From NCBI GenBank assembly GCA_029975275.1, contig JARKPN010000038.1, positions 1 through 38,115 of the forward strand: a stretch of DNA of 38,115 nt, written 5' to 3'. The position numbers and the translations under genes are program-made. Positions 25,155 through 34,300 of the stretch are shown here, piece by piece. The notes under the pieces were generated by a model. The model ran no database searches and had not been told where the DNA came from. It saw only the letters and a program-made list of their open reading frames with translations. Origin of the DNA: Geobacteraceae bacterium (lineage in GTDB: Bacteria; Desulfobacterota; Desulfuromonadia; Geobacterales; Geobacteraceae). Within the stretch, counting starts at the first letter, position 1, and every line of letters starts with the position of its first letter.

Positions 25155-25874
25155 ATGAAAACCATTGCTGTCAGCGCGGCGACCTACGGCGAGCTGTCCG
25201 GACTGATCGAGGCGTTCAACGCAAGGCGTGACCAATGCGATGCCCCGTGGGATTTCCTGGTTTCCGGCCTCGCCCGCACCAGGATCATCTTCGCCGTGAC
25301 CGGAATCGGAACCGCCAATGCGGCGTCTGCGACCACGGCGCTGATCCACCTCTACTCGCCGGATCTCATCATCAACACCGGCTGCGCCGGCGCCTACGAC
25401 AGGGCCGGCCTGGCCGTGGGCGACCTGGCCCTGGCGACCTCCGAGCTGTTCGCCGACCTGGGCGCGGCCGGCCCGCACGGCTGGCTCTCGCTGGAACAGA
25501 TGGGATTGCCGCTGCTGGACCGGGGGGACGGGCGCTGCTTCAACGAGGTGCCGATGTCCCTGCCTGCCGTCGAAGCGGCGCGGGCGCGGGCCGCCCTGCT
25601 GGGGACCCCTCTGCGGGCGGGCAGGTTCCTGACCGTTTCCGCGTGCAGCGGGACCCGGTCCCGCGGCGCCGAGCTCCAGGACCGCTTCGACGGCATCTGC
25701 GAGAACATGGAGGGGGCCGCCGTTGCGCTGGTGGCGGCCCGCTACGGCGGAGCCTGCCTTGAGGTGCGCGGCGTCAGCAATCTGGTGGAGGATCGGGACC
25801 CGTCCCGCTGGGACATCCCGCTGGCCGCCGCCGCGGCAGGAAGGTTCATCGAGCTCCTGATAAGGGGATTATGA
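25155..25874 (+). CDS. mqnB: Futalosine hydrolase MqnB
   Basis: This 239-residue cytoplasmic nucleosidase cleaves futalosine to dehypoxanthine futalosine and hypoxanthine in the alternative menaquinone pathway. The fold is of the nucleoside phosphorylase/MTAN type: V-T-G-I-G-T-A-N-A-A near residue 50, then L-I-I-N-T-G-C-A-G-A-Y. The nucleoside-binding block is E-N-M-E-G-A-A-V-A-L-V-A-A-R-Y, and R-G-V-S-N-L-V-E-D-R-D follows, with the catalytic Asp. ATG 25155 lacks a clear ribosome site; the upstream frame is not protein-like. It overlaps mqnD by 4 bp (ATGA), confirming the pathway assignment over a general MTA/SAH nucleosidase. Confidence 0.93.
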   Translation: MKTIAVSAATYGELSGLIEAFNARRDQCDAPWDFLVSGLARTRIIFAVTGIGTANAASATTALIHLYSPDLIINTGCAGAYDRAGLAVGDLALATSELFADLGAAGPHGWLSLEQMGLPLLDRGDGRCFNEVPMSLPAVEAARARAALLGTPLRAGRFLTVSACSGTRSRGAELQDRFDGICENMEGAAVALVAARYGGACLEVRGVSNLVEDRDPSRWDIPLAAAAAGRFIELLIRGL

Positions 25875-26716
25875 CCGTGAAGACCCTCACCCTGGGCTTT
25901 TCCCCCTGCCCGAACGACACCTTTCTCTTCTATCCGCTGGTGCACGGTCTGGTGGACACGGCCGGGTTTGCCTTCAAGGGGCGGCTGGAGGACGTGGAGA
26001 CCCTCAATCACCTCGCCCTGGAAGGCGTTCCGGACGTCTGCAAGGTCTCCTGCCACGCCTTCGCCTTCCTGCGCGAGCACTATGTCCTGCTCCGCTCCGG
26101 AGGGGCCATGGGGAGGGGGTGCGGCCCCCTGGTGGTCTCGCGCGAACCGGTGACGCCGGAAGATTTGAGGCAAAAGAGGATCGCCGCGCCGGGCCGGTAC
26201 ACGACCGCCCTGCTCCTCTTCAACATGCTGCAGGTGAATCCGGGCGAGATCGTCCTGCTTCCCTTCCATGAGATCATGGACGCTGTTGCGCGGGGAACGG
26301 TCGATGCCGGTCTGGTGATTCACGAGTCCCGCTTCACCTACCCTTCCTACGGCCTGCACCAGGTCATCGACCTGGGTATCTGGTGGGAAGGGCTCACCGG
26401 CCTCCCGCTCCCCCTGGGCGGAATCGCCGCGCGAAGGAGCCTGGGCACCCCGGTCCTGTCGGCCCTCGACCGCATCGTCCGCTCCAGCGTCCGGTACGCC
26501 CGCTCCCACCCGGAAGCATCGGCGCGCTACGTGCGCTCCCATTCGCGGGAAATGAGCGACGAGGTATGCGCATCACACATAAGCCTCTATGTGAACGATT
26601 TCTCCCTCGATCCGGGCCGCGAAGGGGAACAGGCCCTTGAGACCCTGCTGTCGCTGGCTGAGCGGCGCGGCCTGATCCCGGGGTCGACCACTGACAGCTA
26701 CCTCCCCTGCCCCTGA
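25871..26716 (+). CDS. mqnD: 1,4-dihydroxy-6-naphthoate synthase MqnD
   Basis: This is a 281-residue enzyme of the futalosine route that converts cyclic dehypoxanthine futalosine to 1,4-dihydroxy-6-naphthoate. The N-terminal signature G-F-S-P-C-P-N-D-T-F-L-F is diagnostic. Two-domain periplasmic-binding-protein-like architecture follows, with V-S-C-H-A-F, A-A-P-G-R-Y-T-T-A and the substrate-site segment D-A-G-L-V-I-H-E-S-R-F-T-Y. L-P-L-P-L-G-G-I-A is also typical. Its ATG overlaps the mqnB stop. The other pathway genes (mqnA, mqnC) are not in the window. Confidence 0.96.
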   Translation: MTVKTLTLGFSPCPNDTFLFYPLVHGLVDTAGFAFKGRLEDVETLNHLALEGVPDVCKVSCHAFAFLREHYVLLRSGGAMGRGCGPLVVSREPVTPEDLRQKRIAAPGRYTTALLLFNMLQVNPGEIVLLPFHEIMDAVARGTVDAGLVIHESRFTYPSYGLHQVIDLGIWWEGLTGLPLPLGGIAARRSLGTPVLSALDRIVRSSVRYARSHPEASARYVRSHSREMSDEVCASHISLYVNDFSLDPGREGEQALETLLSLAERRGLIPGSTTDSYLPCP

Positions 26717-26827
26717 CGGCCGTCCGTCCATCTCCGGCGGTTCCGGCGCCACCCCCCACAAAGATCGCTCACCCATAGTAACCAATAATAATTTCAATAT
26801 GTTATATTCAATACAGCCATTTCGGAC

Positions 26828-26857
26828 TTGACTTACATCGGGTTCATATAGTATATG
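26828..26857 (+). promoter_or_regulatory. Candidate promoter of the RlpA-like gene
   Basis: TTGACT at 26828-26833 and TATATG at 26852-26857 are separated by 18 nt, within an unusually AT-rich stretch (26780-26860). The start codon follows 27 nt downstream. The -35 matches five of six positions and the -10 four of six. Confidence 0.5.
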
Positions 26858-26884
26858 AGTGCCTCGCCCAAAAAGGAGGTGCCG

Positions 26885-27340
26885 ATGGCATCGCTGAACC
26901 GAAGGGGCAAACTGGCGATTCTATTTTTCTGCCAAGCCCTGTTCCTTCAGATCCAGACACTTCCCTTGCAAGCAGAAGTATTATTGTCGGACGAGAATAA
27001 GGTGAACAATGAGCAAAACCTTTCTTCTTCCGTGCACGCCAAGGGGAAAAAGGGGGTTGCGACTTATTACGCAAAGAAGTACGAAGGAAAACGCACGGCA
27101 TCAGGAAGCAGGCATTGTCCGCGGAAACTGACCGCGGCCCACCAGAGTCTCCCTCTGGGGACAAAGGTCAAGGTTGTCAATCTTGTCAACCGAAATGAGG
27201 TGTATGTCACCATAAACGACCGCTGCCGTAAAAGAAATTATCCTTTTATTGATCTTTCACGGGAGGCGGCAAGACGACTGGGGTTTCTCGGCAAAGGGAC
27301 CGCCAAGGTGGAAATCGTTCCCGTAGGCAAGGAATCTTAG
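26885..27340 (+). CDS. RlpA-like double-psi beta-barrel protein
   Basis: This is a 151-residue exported protein. ATG 26885 follows AAGGAGG; the N-terminus is a signal peptide (R-R-G-K then a hydrophobic run, ending near Q-A-E). The DPBB domain (residues ~58-150) shows G-V-A-T-Y-Y-A-K-K-Y-E-G-K-R-T-A-S-G, L-T-A-A-H-Q-S-L-P-L-G-T-K-V-K-V, V-T-I-N-D-R and I-D-L-S-R-E-A-A-R-R-L-G. This matches RlpA, a septal lytic transglycosylase acting on denuded glycan. The catalytic Asp of the N-D-R motif is present. It lacks the C-terminal SPOR domain and a lipobox, so septal targeting like that of E. coli RlpA is doubtful. Confidence 0.88.
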   Translation: MASLNRRGKLAILFFCQALFLQIQTLPLQAEVLLSDENKVNNEQNLSSSVHAKGKKGVATYYAKKYEGKRTASGSRHCPRKLTAAHQSLPLGTKVKVVNLVNRNEVYVTINDRCRKRNYPFIDLSREAARRLGFLGKGTAKVEIVPVGKES

Positions 27341-27357
27341 AAAAAATCTTGGGCGAA

Positions 27358-27399
27358 AGAACACAAAAGGCCGGGTCTCCACCCGGCCTTTTGTGTTCT
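27358..27399. terminator. Bidirectional terminator between convergent genes
   Basis: A perfect 19-bp stem (27358-27376 with 27381-27399) has a four-base loop. On the plus strand it is followed by CGATTTTT; on the minus strand by TTCG and, further on, GATTTTTTC. It separates the RlpA-like gene from the TPR gene and probably stops transcription from both sides. Confidence 0.85.
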
Positions 27400-27424
27400 C
27401 GATTTTTCAGTCCGCGCTCTTTTC

Positions 27425-29410
27425 TTATTTCTTTTTCTTTCCCTTGGAGGACTTTTTAGCCTTCCCTCCGCCCGATGCCTTCTTGGACTTGCCGCCCTTG
27501 GTCAACTTCTGCTTCGAATCGCCCTTGCCCGGCTTCCGGTAATCTTTCCCGGCCGATTTTTTGGACTTCTTTTTCCCGACGTATTTTTCCCGTTTCCCTT
27601 TTTTCCCTTTTGACTTGGCATAGGACTTCTTCCGATACACCTGGGGCTCCGGGGAAATCTCGTCACGTATGTTGCCCAGCAGGACATTCGTCTCTTCGAG
27701 GTTGGGATCGGCCTGTTTCGCGGCCTCAAGGGTCTCCCTGGCCTCGGCGAAGCGTCCGGTCTTCATATAGACCCGGCCGAGCGCATTCAACGTCTTGGCG
27801 CTGTCGCCCTTGAGATCCACCGCCTTCTTGTATGCATCAACGGCTGCATCGTAATCTTTGCTGAACTCGTAGATGAGCCCGAGCTTGTAATGGTTGACCG
27901 GGTCGGCAGGGGCCAACTCCACGTTCTCCTTCAGCAGGGCTATGACCTCGTCGTATTTCTTTTTCTTGACGTAAATGGCCAGCAGGGCGTTACGGGACTC
28001 GGCGTCGTCCTTCCTGATACGGAGGACCTCCCGGAAGCGCTTCTCCGCCTCGTCGTCCATGGAGTTCCTGCGATAGAGATTGGCCAGCTCGCGCTGGGCC
28101 TCCACGTTGTCCGGCTCGAGCTTGACGGTGGCGAGGTACTCGCTCAATGCCTCCCTGGGATTCTTGTTGTTGGCGTAGGCCCGGGCCAGCCGGAGATGAA
28201 CCTGGGGGGTGTCCTTCTGCATCCTGACCAGTTCCCGGTACTGCTCGATGGCCTGGGGATAGCTGCCGCGCAGGGAGTAGATGTCCGCCAGCAGCCGCCG
28301 GCTCTCGGCGTCGGTGGAATCGTACCGTATGGCCTCGCGGTACTCCACCACCGCCTCATCGAGCAACCCCTTTTTTTCGTACAGGACCCCGAGACTACGG
28401 TGGACGGCCGCGTTCCCCCCCTTCATGCGGATCGCCTCACGGTAAGTGGAAACGGCCTCCTCGTCGCGGCCGGCGGCCATGTAGACGTCGCCCAGCTTCC
28501 TGAGGGTCTGGAGGTCTCCGGGCTTTTCCTTGAGCGCGGTTTCCAGCTCGTTTACCGCCTTGTAATAGTCTCCGGCCTGCAGGTACTCGTTACCCTTGCG
28601 CAGCTGCTCCATCAGTTCCACGGAGCGGGTCCTGCCCCCCAGCAGATACTCGTACTCCGCCGACTTCAGGTCCCCCTTCCGTTCGTAGGCCTCTGCGAGG
28701 AGGAGATGGATCTTCCTGTTCTGGGGATTCACCGTCTGCATCCGCTTCAATTCATCGAGGGCCTTGTCGACACGGTTCGTGTCCAGGTAGAGCGCGGCCA
28801 TTCCCAGCCTGGCCTCTTCGTTTGCACTGTTGATGGACAGGACCTTGAAGTACCCCTGCCCTGCCTGCTCCAGTTGCCCCTGCTTCCGGTGGATATCGGC
28901 GATGCTCACCAGGATCGATTCATCGTTGGGCGCCGCCTTGTGGGCCTCTTCATAATGGTAGAGGGCCATCGGGTACATCTTCTTGTCGGCGTAAATTCCG
29001 GCAAGCCCCTTGAGGTAACGGGGATCCCGGTCCGTGGCAAGCGCCTTGGTCAGCTCAAGGGCCGCCTCGTCCAGCATGCCCTTCCGGAAGTGGAGCAACC
29101 CCAGATTTCCGCCCGCCTTGGGAAAGTCCGGCTCATCCTTGAGGCACTCCTGGTATTCGGCAATGGCGTCATCGGGCCTCTCCGCCCGCTCGTACCTCAA
29201 CGCCCTGACGAAATGCCCGGGAGCCCCGTCCGGGCAGAGAGCCAGCACGCGCTTTTCGTTCTGATCCCGTTCCAGGTCATTCTTCTTTTCCGCCAGGACG
29301 GCGACTATCTTTTTTGCCTGGGAGCACTTGCCCGCCAGGCCGAACGTCCAGTCAAACCCGCAAATCAGGGGAGCAAGGAACGCCAGGTAGATAAGCAGTG
29401 ATTTTTTCAT
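27425..29410 (-). CDS. Large exported TPR protein with lysine-rich tail
   Basis: This is a 661-residue protein. ATG 29410 is preferred because GGGGA lies 8-9 nt upstream; Met codons at 29416 and 29482 lack a ribosome site. The N-terminus (M-K-K-S-L-L-I-Y-L-A-F-L-A-P-L) is a signal peptide or anchor. Residues ~60-590 consist of about fifteen TPR repeats (A-I-A-E-Y-Q-E-C-L, A-V-N-E-L-E-T-A-L, A-V-V-E-Y-R-E-A-I and so on). The last ~70 residues are extremely basic, about half Lys, with repeated G-K-K and S-K-K units. TPR arrays scaffold envelope complexes; the tail could bind anionic polymers such as LPS, exopolysaccharide or nucleic acid. The function is unknown. Confidence 0.85.
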   Translation of the reverse strand: MKKSLLIYLAFLAPLICGFDWTFGLAGKCSQAKKIVAVLAEKKNDLERDQNEKRVLALCPDGAPGHFVRALRYERAERPDDAIAEYQECLKDEPDFPKAGGNLGLLHFRKGMLDEAALELTKALATDRDPRYLKGLAGIYADKKMYPMALYHYEEAHKAAPNDESILVSIADIHRKQGQLEQAGQGYFKVLSINSANEEARLGMAALYLDTNRVDKALDELKRMQTVNPQNRKIHLLLAEAYERKGDLKSAEYEYLLGGRTRSVELMEQLRKGNEYLQAGDYYKAVNELETALKEKPGDLQTLRKLGDVYMAAGRDEEAVSTYREAIRMKGGNAAVHRSLGVLYEKKGLLDEAVVEYREAIRYDSTDAESRRLLADIYSLRGSYPQAIEQYRELVRMQKDTPQVHLRLARAYANNKNPREALSEYLATVKLEPDNVEAQRELANLYRRNSMDDEAEKRFREVLRIRKDDAESRNALLAIYVKKKKYDEVIALLKENVELAPADPVNHYKLGLIYEFSKDYDAAVDAYKKAVDLKGDSAKTLNALGRVYMKTGRFAEARETLEAAKQADPNLEETNVLLGNIRDEISPEPQVYRKKSYAKSKGKKGKREKYVGKKKSKKSAGKDYRKPGKGDSKQKLTKGGKSKKASGGGKAKKSSKGKKKK

Positions 29411-29453
29411 CGTCATCCCCGCTGAGTGCTCAAGTACTTGAAACAAGGAGCAG

Positions 29454-29482
29454 ATTATACACACCGCACCGCAAAAATTCAA
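29454..29482 (-). promoter_or_regulatory. Sigma70-like promoter of the TPR gene
   Basis: On the minus strand TTGAAT (29482-29477) and a perfect TATAAT (29459-29454) are separated by 17 nt. The predicted start lies about 37 nt before the ATG. This is the best promoter match in the window. Confidence 0.7.
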
Positions 29483-29628
29483 ATAATTATCGGTAACTGG
29501 ACGGATTTACAGCCGTTTGGGACCGGTTGCGGCATATCACCACAGCAGGTGGAGCCGGGCGGGCGGTGCTGCCCCCCTCCTCTCCGGACCAGCGTTTTCA
29601 AGGTGTTTCCGGACGGAAACTATTTGGG

Positions 29629-29738
29629 TTGACGCCGCACGGGGAGATATCTTACAGTGCCTGCGGAGGCAAAACGCCCCTTGGGAATCGGCTGCAAGTA
29701 GTGTACACTTGACAGTTGTAGCCTCCGATGATTATCTG
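29629..29738 (+). promoter_or_regulatory. Candidate lon promoters and palindrome
   Basis: Two candidates precede lon. The first is TTGACG at 29629 with TACAGT at 29653 (18-nt spacer). The second is a perfect TTGACA at 29709 with TATCTG at 29733 (18-nt spacer, weak -10). The palindrome AGTGTACACT (29700-29709) touches the second -35 hexamer and could be an operator. No convincing sigma32-type heat-shock promoter was seen. Confidence 0.35.
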
Positions 29739-29799
29739 GAACGAAAGCCGATACGGACAAACAGCTTCAGACGGGTCCGGGCTGATAAGGAGAGAGCGC

Positions 29800-32232
29800 A
29801 TGGAAAACAACCAGGAAAAGGAAGAGTTGAAGATACCCGAAATACTGCCTCTGCTCCCGGTGCGCGACGTGGTGGTGTATCCCTATATGATTATCCCCCT
29901 GTTCGTGGGGAGGGAATTGTCAATCAGCGCGGTCGATTGGGCGCTGTCGCGGGACAGGCTCATTTTTCTCGCGACCCAGAAGGACATCTCCGACGAAGAG
30001 CCTTCGCCGGACGAGATCTATTCGGTGGGGACCGTGGCGATGATCATGCGGATGCTCAAGCTTCCCGACGGCAGGGTGAAGATCCTGGTGCAGGGACTCG
30101 CCAAGGGACGGATAACCGAGTTCGTTGAGACCAAGCCGTTCTTCTCGGTGCGCGTAGACAGGATTGTGGAGCCCGCGGTCGCCGAATCGTCGCTGGAGAC
30201 CGAGGCGTTCCTGAGGACCATCAAGGAGCAGATCGCCAAGATCACCTCCCTGGGCAAGAACATCTCTTCCGAGGTAACGGTGATCCTCGAGAACATGCAG
30301 GACCCGGGGAGCCTGGCCGACCTCATTGCCAGCAACATAGGGCTGAAGGTGGAGGAGGCCCAGAGCCTGCTGGAAACCATCGATCCCATTGAGCGGCTCA
30401 AGAAGGTGAACGACTACCTGAACAAGGAAATCGAGCTCCTCTCCATGCAGGCCCGCATCCAGTCGGCCGCCAAGGAGGAGATGGGCAAGACCCAGCGGGA
30501 ATACTTTCTGCGCGAGCAGCTCCGCGCCATCCAGCAGGAGCTGGGGGAGACCGATGCCCGCTCCGAGGAGATGGCCGAGCTGAGAAAGGCCATCGAGGAC
30601 GCCGGGATGCCGGAGACCGTGGAAAAGGAGGCGCTGAAGCAGCTGGGTCGGTTGGAACAGATGCACCCGGACGCGGCCGAGTCCAACATGCTCCGCACCT
30701 ACCTGGACTGGATGGTGGAGCTCCCCTGGAGCAAATCCACCAAGGACGTGCTCGACATCAAGCGGGCACGCAAGGTCCTGGACGAGGACCACTATTACCT
30801 GGACAAGATCAAGGAGCGGATCCTGGAGTTCCTGGCGGTCCGGAAGCTGAGAAAGCAGATGAAGGGGCCGATCCTCTGCTTTGTCGGACCTCCGGGGGTG
30901 GGGAAGACCTCTCTGGGCAAGTCCATCGCCCGGGCCATGGGGCGCAAGTTCCTCCGCATCTCCCTGGGTGGGGTCCGGGACGAGGCCGAGATCCGGGGCC
31001 ACCGCAGGACCTACGTTGGCGCGCTCCCGGGACGGATCATCCAGGGGCTGAAACAGGCCAGCTCCAACAACCCCGTGTTCATGCTGGACGAACTGGACAA
31101 GATAGGCGCGGACTTCCGCGGCGACCCCTCCTCGGCCCTGCTGGAGATCCTGGACCCGGAACAGAACCACGCCTTTTCCGACCACTACATCAATCTGCCG
31201 TTCAACCTGTCCAACGTCATGTTCATCGCCACGGCGAACCAGATCGATCCGGTGCCGAGCGCTCTGCGCGACAGGATGGAGGTCATCAACCTGTCCGGCT
31301 ACACCGAGGAGGAAAAGCTGGAGATAGCGAAGCGCTACCTGATCCCGCGCCAGATCAAGGAGAACGGCATCACCGAGAAGATCGTATCGTTCTCGGACGA
31401 GGCGCTCAAGACCATCATCTCCAAGTACACCCGCGAGGCCGGACTGAGGAACCTGGAGCGGGAGATAGGCTCCATCTGCCGCAAGATCGCCCGCAAGATC
31501 GCCGAAGGGAAAAAGCAGCGCTTCGTGGTCACCGCCTCGACCGTGGCGAAATATCTGGGGCCGCCCAGGTTCATCCGTGAGGGGGAGATGGAGGCCAACG
31601 AGATAGGCGTGGCCACCGGGCTCGCCTGGACCCCGGTGGGGGGAGAGGTCCTGTTCGTTGAGGCCACCACCATGAAGGGGAAGGGGGGGCTCACCCTCAC
31701 GGGCCAGCTGGGGGACGTCATGAAGGAGTCGGCCCATGCGGCGCTCTCCTTCATACGCTCCAAGGTCGCCGAGTTCCGCCTCCCCGAGGACTTCTACACC
31801 AACCTTGAGATCCACGTCCATGTCCCGGCCGGGGCGATCCCCAAGGACGGACCCTCTGCCGGTGTCACCATGGCCACCGCCCTGGTGTCGGTCCTTACCA
31901 GGATACCGGTCCGGCGCGACGTGGCCATGACTGGAGAGATCACCCTGCGCGGCAGGGTGCTCCCGATCGGCGGGCTGAAGGAGAAGATGCTGGCCGCCAT
32001 CAGGGCTGGCATCACGACCATCCTCATACCCGAGCAGAACAAAAAGGACCTGGAAGAGATACCCAAGCACATCCTGAAAAAGATCGAGGCGGTCCCGGTC
32101 AGAACCATCGACGACGTGCTGAAGCTGGCCCTGGAACAGTACCCCCCGCCGCCGGCCACTGCCGAGAGCGCTCCGGTCAAACCCAAACCGACCCACCGCA
32201 GGGTCGCCCACCAGCCGAAGGTCGTCTCTTGA
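29800..32232 (+). CDS. lon: ATP-dependent protease Lon (LonA type)
   Basis: This is an 810-residue cytoplasmic AAA+ protease that degrades misfolded and regulatory proteins. ATG 29800 follows AAGGAGA. The N-terminal substrate domain starts at [14 protein letters not shown]. Walker [10 protein letters not shown] is at about 363-371, Walker B L-D-E-L-D-K-I-G at about 427-434. The protease domain has catalytic Ser686 in K-D-G-P-S-A-G and Lys729 in G-G-L-K-E-K, 43 residues apart as in E. coli. The C-terminus has a short Pro/Lys-rich extension (P-P-P-P, K-P-K-P). The stop overlaps the TTG start of thiL. Confidence 0.98.
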   Translation: MENNQEKEELKIPEILPLLPVRDVVVYPYMIIPLFVGRELSISAVDWALSRDRLIFLATQKDISDEEPSPDEIYSVGTVAMIMRMLKLPDGRVKILVQGLAKGRITEFVETKPFFSVRVDRIVEPAVAESSLETEAFLRTIKEQIAKITSLGKNISSEVTVILENMQDPGSLADLIASNIGLKVEEAQSLLETIDPIERLKKVNDYLNKEIELLSMQARIQSAAKEEMGKTQREYFLREQLRAIQQELGETDARSEEMAELRKAIEDAGMPETVEKEALKQLGRLEQMHPDAAESNMLRTYLDWMVELPWSKSTKDVLDIKRARKVLDEDHYYLDKIKERILEFLAVRKLRKQMKGPILCFVGPPGVGKTSLGKSIARAMGRKFLRISLGGVRDEAEIRGHRRTYVGALPGRIIQGLKQASSNNPVFMLDELDKIGADFRGDPSSALLEILDPEQNHAFSDHYINLPFNLSNVMFIATANQIDPVPSALRDRMEVINLSGYTEEEKLEIAKRYLIPRQIKENGITEKIVSFSDEALKTIISKYTREAGLRNLEREIGSICRKIARKIAEGKKQRFVVTASTVAKYLGPPRFIREGEMEANEIGVATGLAWTPVGGEVLFVEATTMKGKGGLTLTGQLGDVMKESAHAALSFIRSKVAEFRLPEDFYTNLEIHVHVPAGAIPKDGPSAGVTMATALVSVLTRIPVRRDVAMTGEITLRGRVLPIGGLKEKMLAAIRAGITTILIPEQNKKDLEEIPKHILKKIEAVPVRTIDDVLKLALEQYPPPPATAESAPVKPKPTHRRVAHQPKVVS

Positions 32233-33287
32233 GGGGCGGGGTGAACCTGCGGGAGATTGGTGAATTCGGTTTTATCGACCGGATCGCCGGCCGGATCGTC
32301 TCCGGGACCGGCGTCGTGATCGGCATCGGAGACGATGCGGCGGCCGTGGAGCCGGTTCCCGGACGTCTCGACCTGGCCACCTCCGACATGCTGGTGGAGG
32401 GGGTCCATTTCGATCTCTCGTTCTGCGATCCCGTCTCACTTGGAAGGAAGGCGTTGTCGGTGAACCTGTCCGACATCGCCGCCATGGGTGGAGAACCGCG
32501 CCACTTTCTGCTGTCACTGGCCGTGCCGCCGTCGATCCCGCTCGAATTCCTGGACGCGTGTGTCCAGGGGATGCTGCAGCGGGCCGGGGAGTTCGATGTT
32601 GCCCTGATCGGCGGCGACACCTGCTCCTCGCCGGACCGGCTGGTCATCTCCATCACCCTGCTCGGAGACCAGCTGCCGCACCGGATAATACGCCGCTCGG
32701 GCGCCCGCCCGGGTGACCGGGTCTGCGTCACCGGGACCATCGGTGACTCGGCCCTTGGCCTCCGGCTCCTGCGGAAAGGGGAGCGGTCCGGGCCCGCGCT
32801 TGACCGCCACCTGGATCCGATGCCGCGGGTCAAGGAAGGAAGGGCTCTGGCCGAGGCCGGCATCCCTTCGGCCATGATCGACATCAGCGACGGACTGCTG
32901 GCCGATCTCGGCCACATCCTGGACCTCTCCTCGGTGGGGGCCCGTCTGTATGCGGACAAACTCCCCCTCTCCACCCGCTTTCGGGCGCACTTTCCGGTCA
33001 CCGACCGGGAATCGCTCTCCCTGGCCGTTGCCGGCGGGGAGGATTACGAACTCCTTTTCACAGCCCCTCCCGGAAAAATGCAGGAGTTGTTCGGACTCTT
33101 CGAAGGGCTGGGAACCCCGGTCACGGAGATAGGCGTTATCACGCAGGAGCCCGGACTGTCCCTGCTCGGGGCGGACGGCGCTGAATTGCGCCTGGACGTC
33201 GCGGGATTCGATCACTTTGCCGCATCGGACGGGACAAAGCCCTGTGCAACGGGGCATGGTCGGCCGGCATGCGGCGTACACCGCTGA
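32229..33287 (+). CDS. thiL: Thiamine-monophosphate kinase ThiL
   Basis: This is a 352-residue cytoplasmic enzyme phosphorylating TMP to thiamine pyrophosphate. The TTG at 32229 overlaps the lon stop (TTGA), with GAAGG 7 nt upstream; a GTG four codons later is an alternative. Family motifs are I-G-D-D-A-A-A-V (Mg/ATP binding), [34 protein letters not shown] and [12 protein letters not shown], all intact. The C-terminal tail runs 19 bp into cheR. Confidence 0.96.
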   Translation: MRGGVNLREIGEFGFIDRIAGRIVSGTGVVIGIGDDAAAVEPVPGRLDLATSDMLVEGVHFDLSFCDPVSLGRKALSVNLSDIAAMGGEPRHFLLSLAVPPSIPLEFLDACVQGMLQRAGEFDVALIGGDTCSSPDRLVISITLLGDQLPHRIIRRSGARPGDRVCVTGTIGDSALGLRLLRKGERSGPALDRHLDPMPRVKEGRALAEAGIPSAMIDISDGLLADLGHILDLSSVGARLYADKLPLSTRFRAHFPVTDRESLSLAVAGGEDYELLFTAPPGKMQELFGLFEGLGTPVTEIGVITQEPGLSLLGADGAELRLDVAGFDHFAASDGTKPCATGHGRPACGVHR

Positions 33288-34129
33288 GAACCGCTGCCGG
33301 CCAGGACGGCCCGGCTGAAATCCGGGGAGCCGCCTTCGAACGGATACGCCGGATCCTGAAAACCTTCGGGGGCTTCCAGCTTCACGTTTACAAGGACGCC
33401 TGCGTAAAAAGGCGGCTGGATGCCCGGATGCGGGCGGTCGGCTGCGCGACGGCCGAGGAATACGCGGATCTCCTCCTGCTGGACAAATCCGAAACCGATG
33501 CGCTCATCAAGGCGCTCACCATCAATTTCAGCCGGTTCTTCCGCAATCCGGCCACCTTCGACAGGCTGCGCGACGAGGTCCTGCCGTCGCTGTTCTCCGG
33601 GTGCGCCCTCGCCGGCAGGGACTCCCTGAGCATCCGGAGCGTCGGTTGCGCCGGAGGGGAGGAACCTTACACCCTGGCGATGATCCTGCGGGACTCCTTC
33701 GCGGGTGAGCTGTCCCGTCTGAAGGTCTCCATTGTCGCGACGGACGTGGACCCGGAGGTGCTGCGGACCGCGGTCCGCGCCAGCTACGGGCCGGAGAGCC
33801 TGGAAGACACGCCCCCTGCCATGCGGGAACGCTTTTTCTCCTTCAGGGAAGGGAGATTTCTGCTCGATCCCGGGATACGGGACATGGTCTCCTTTTATCG
33901 CGAGGACCTCATGCTGCCGCGCGCCGGCGGTGAATTCGACCTGATCCTCTGCCGCAACGTCCTGATCTATTTCGAGCGGCGCCATCAGGAAGCCGTGCTG
34001 GCCGGTCTGGAGGGCACGCTCCGCCAGGGAGGAGTGCTGGTGCTGGGAAAGACGGAGACCCTCCTGCCGGCAGCGCGCAGGATGTTCCGGGTGGTCTGCC
34101 CGATCGAGCGGATCTATCGGAAGATTTGA
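33269..34129 (+). CDS. cheR: Chemotaxis methyltransferase CheR
   Basis: This is a 286-residue cytoplasmic SAM-dependent methyltransferase acting on glutamates of chemoreceptors. The N-terminal helical domain contains V-K-R-R-L-D-A-R-M-R. The SAM fold has S-V-G-C-A-G-G-E-E-P-Y-T-L-A, V-A-T-D-V-D-P-E-V-L, and F-D-L-I-L-C-R-N-V-L-I-Y-F. The arrangement and length are normal. ATG 33269 lies within the end of thiL (19-bp overlap) with only a weak ribosome site, which suggests coupled translation. The target is probably the MCP that follows 171 nt later. Confidence 0.95.
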   Translation: MRRTPLRTAAGQDGPAEIRGAAFERIRRILKTFGGFQLHVYKDACVKRRLDARMRAVGCATAEEYADLLLLDKSETDALIKALTINFSRFFRNPATFDRLRDEVLPSLFSGCALAGRDSLSIRSVGCAGGEEPYTLAMILRDSFAGELSRLKVSIVATDVDPEVLRTAVRASYGPESLEDTPPAMRERFFSFREGRFLLDPGIRDMVSFYREDLMLPRAGGEFDLILCRNVLIYFERRHQEAVLAGLEGTLRQGGVLVLGKTETLLPAARRMFRVVCPIERIYRKI

Positions 34130-34300
34130 GGCGGGAAGAGAAGCATTCCCTCGTCCGCCGATACACCGCCGTTCACTATCGTTGAAGCACCGCCCCGACC
34201 CTCCCCCACCGGGCGGGAGGGGACTCTATGGGTCATACAAAGGATTTGTCCGGACACAACGGAGTTTTTCCTGATCTTAAACGGTGTAAAGGAGACTCTC

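Larger units (their letters stand above)
29411..29799. other. Divergent intergenic region between TPR gene and lon
   Basis: No gene is supported in this 389-nt stretch. It carries the TPR-gene promoter (29454-29482), a copy of the repeated hairpin motif (29602-29622), two candidate lon promoters, and a 10-bp palindrome AGTGTACACT at 29700-29709. Confidence 0.6.

Noticed and set aside
29920-32211. Long minus-strand open frame opposite lon
   Set aside because: It is a shadow of lon; no domain or start signal is seen.
34195-34225. Possible terminator CCCTCCC/GGGAGGG between cheR and mcp
   Set aside because: The stem is short, the loop long, and no T-run follows; it may only reflect GC-rich sequence.
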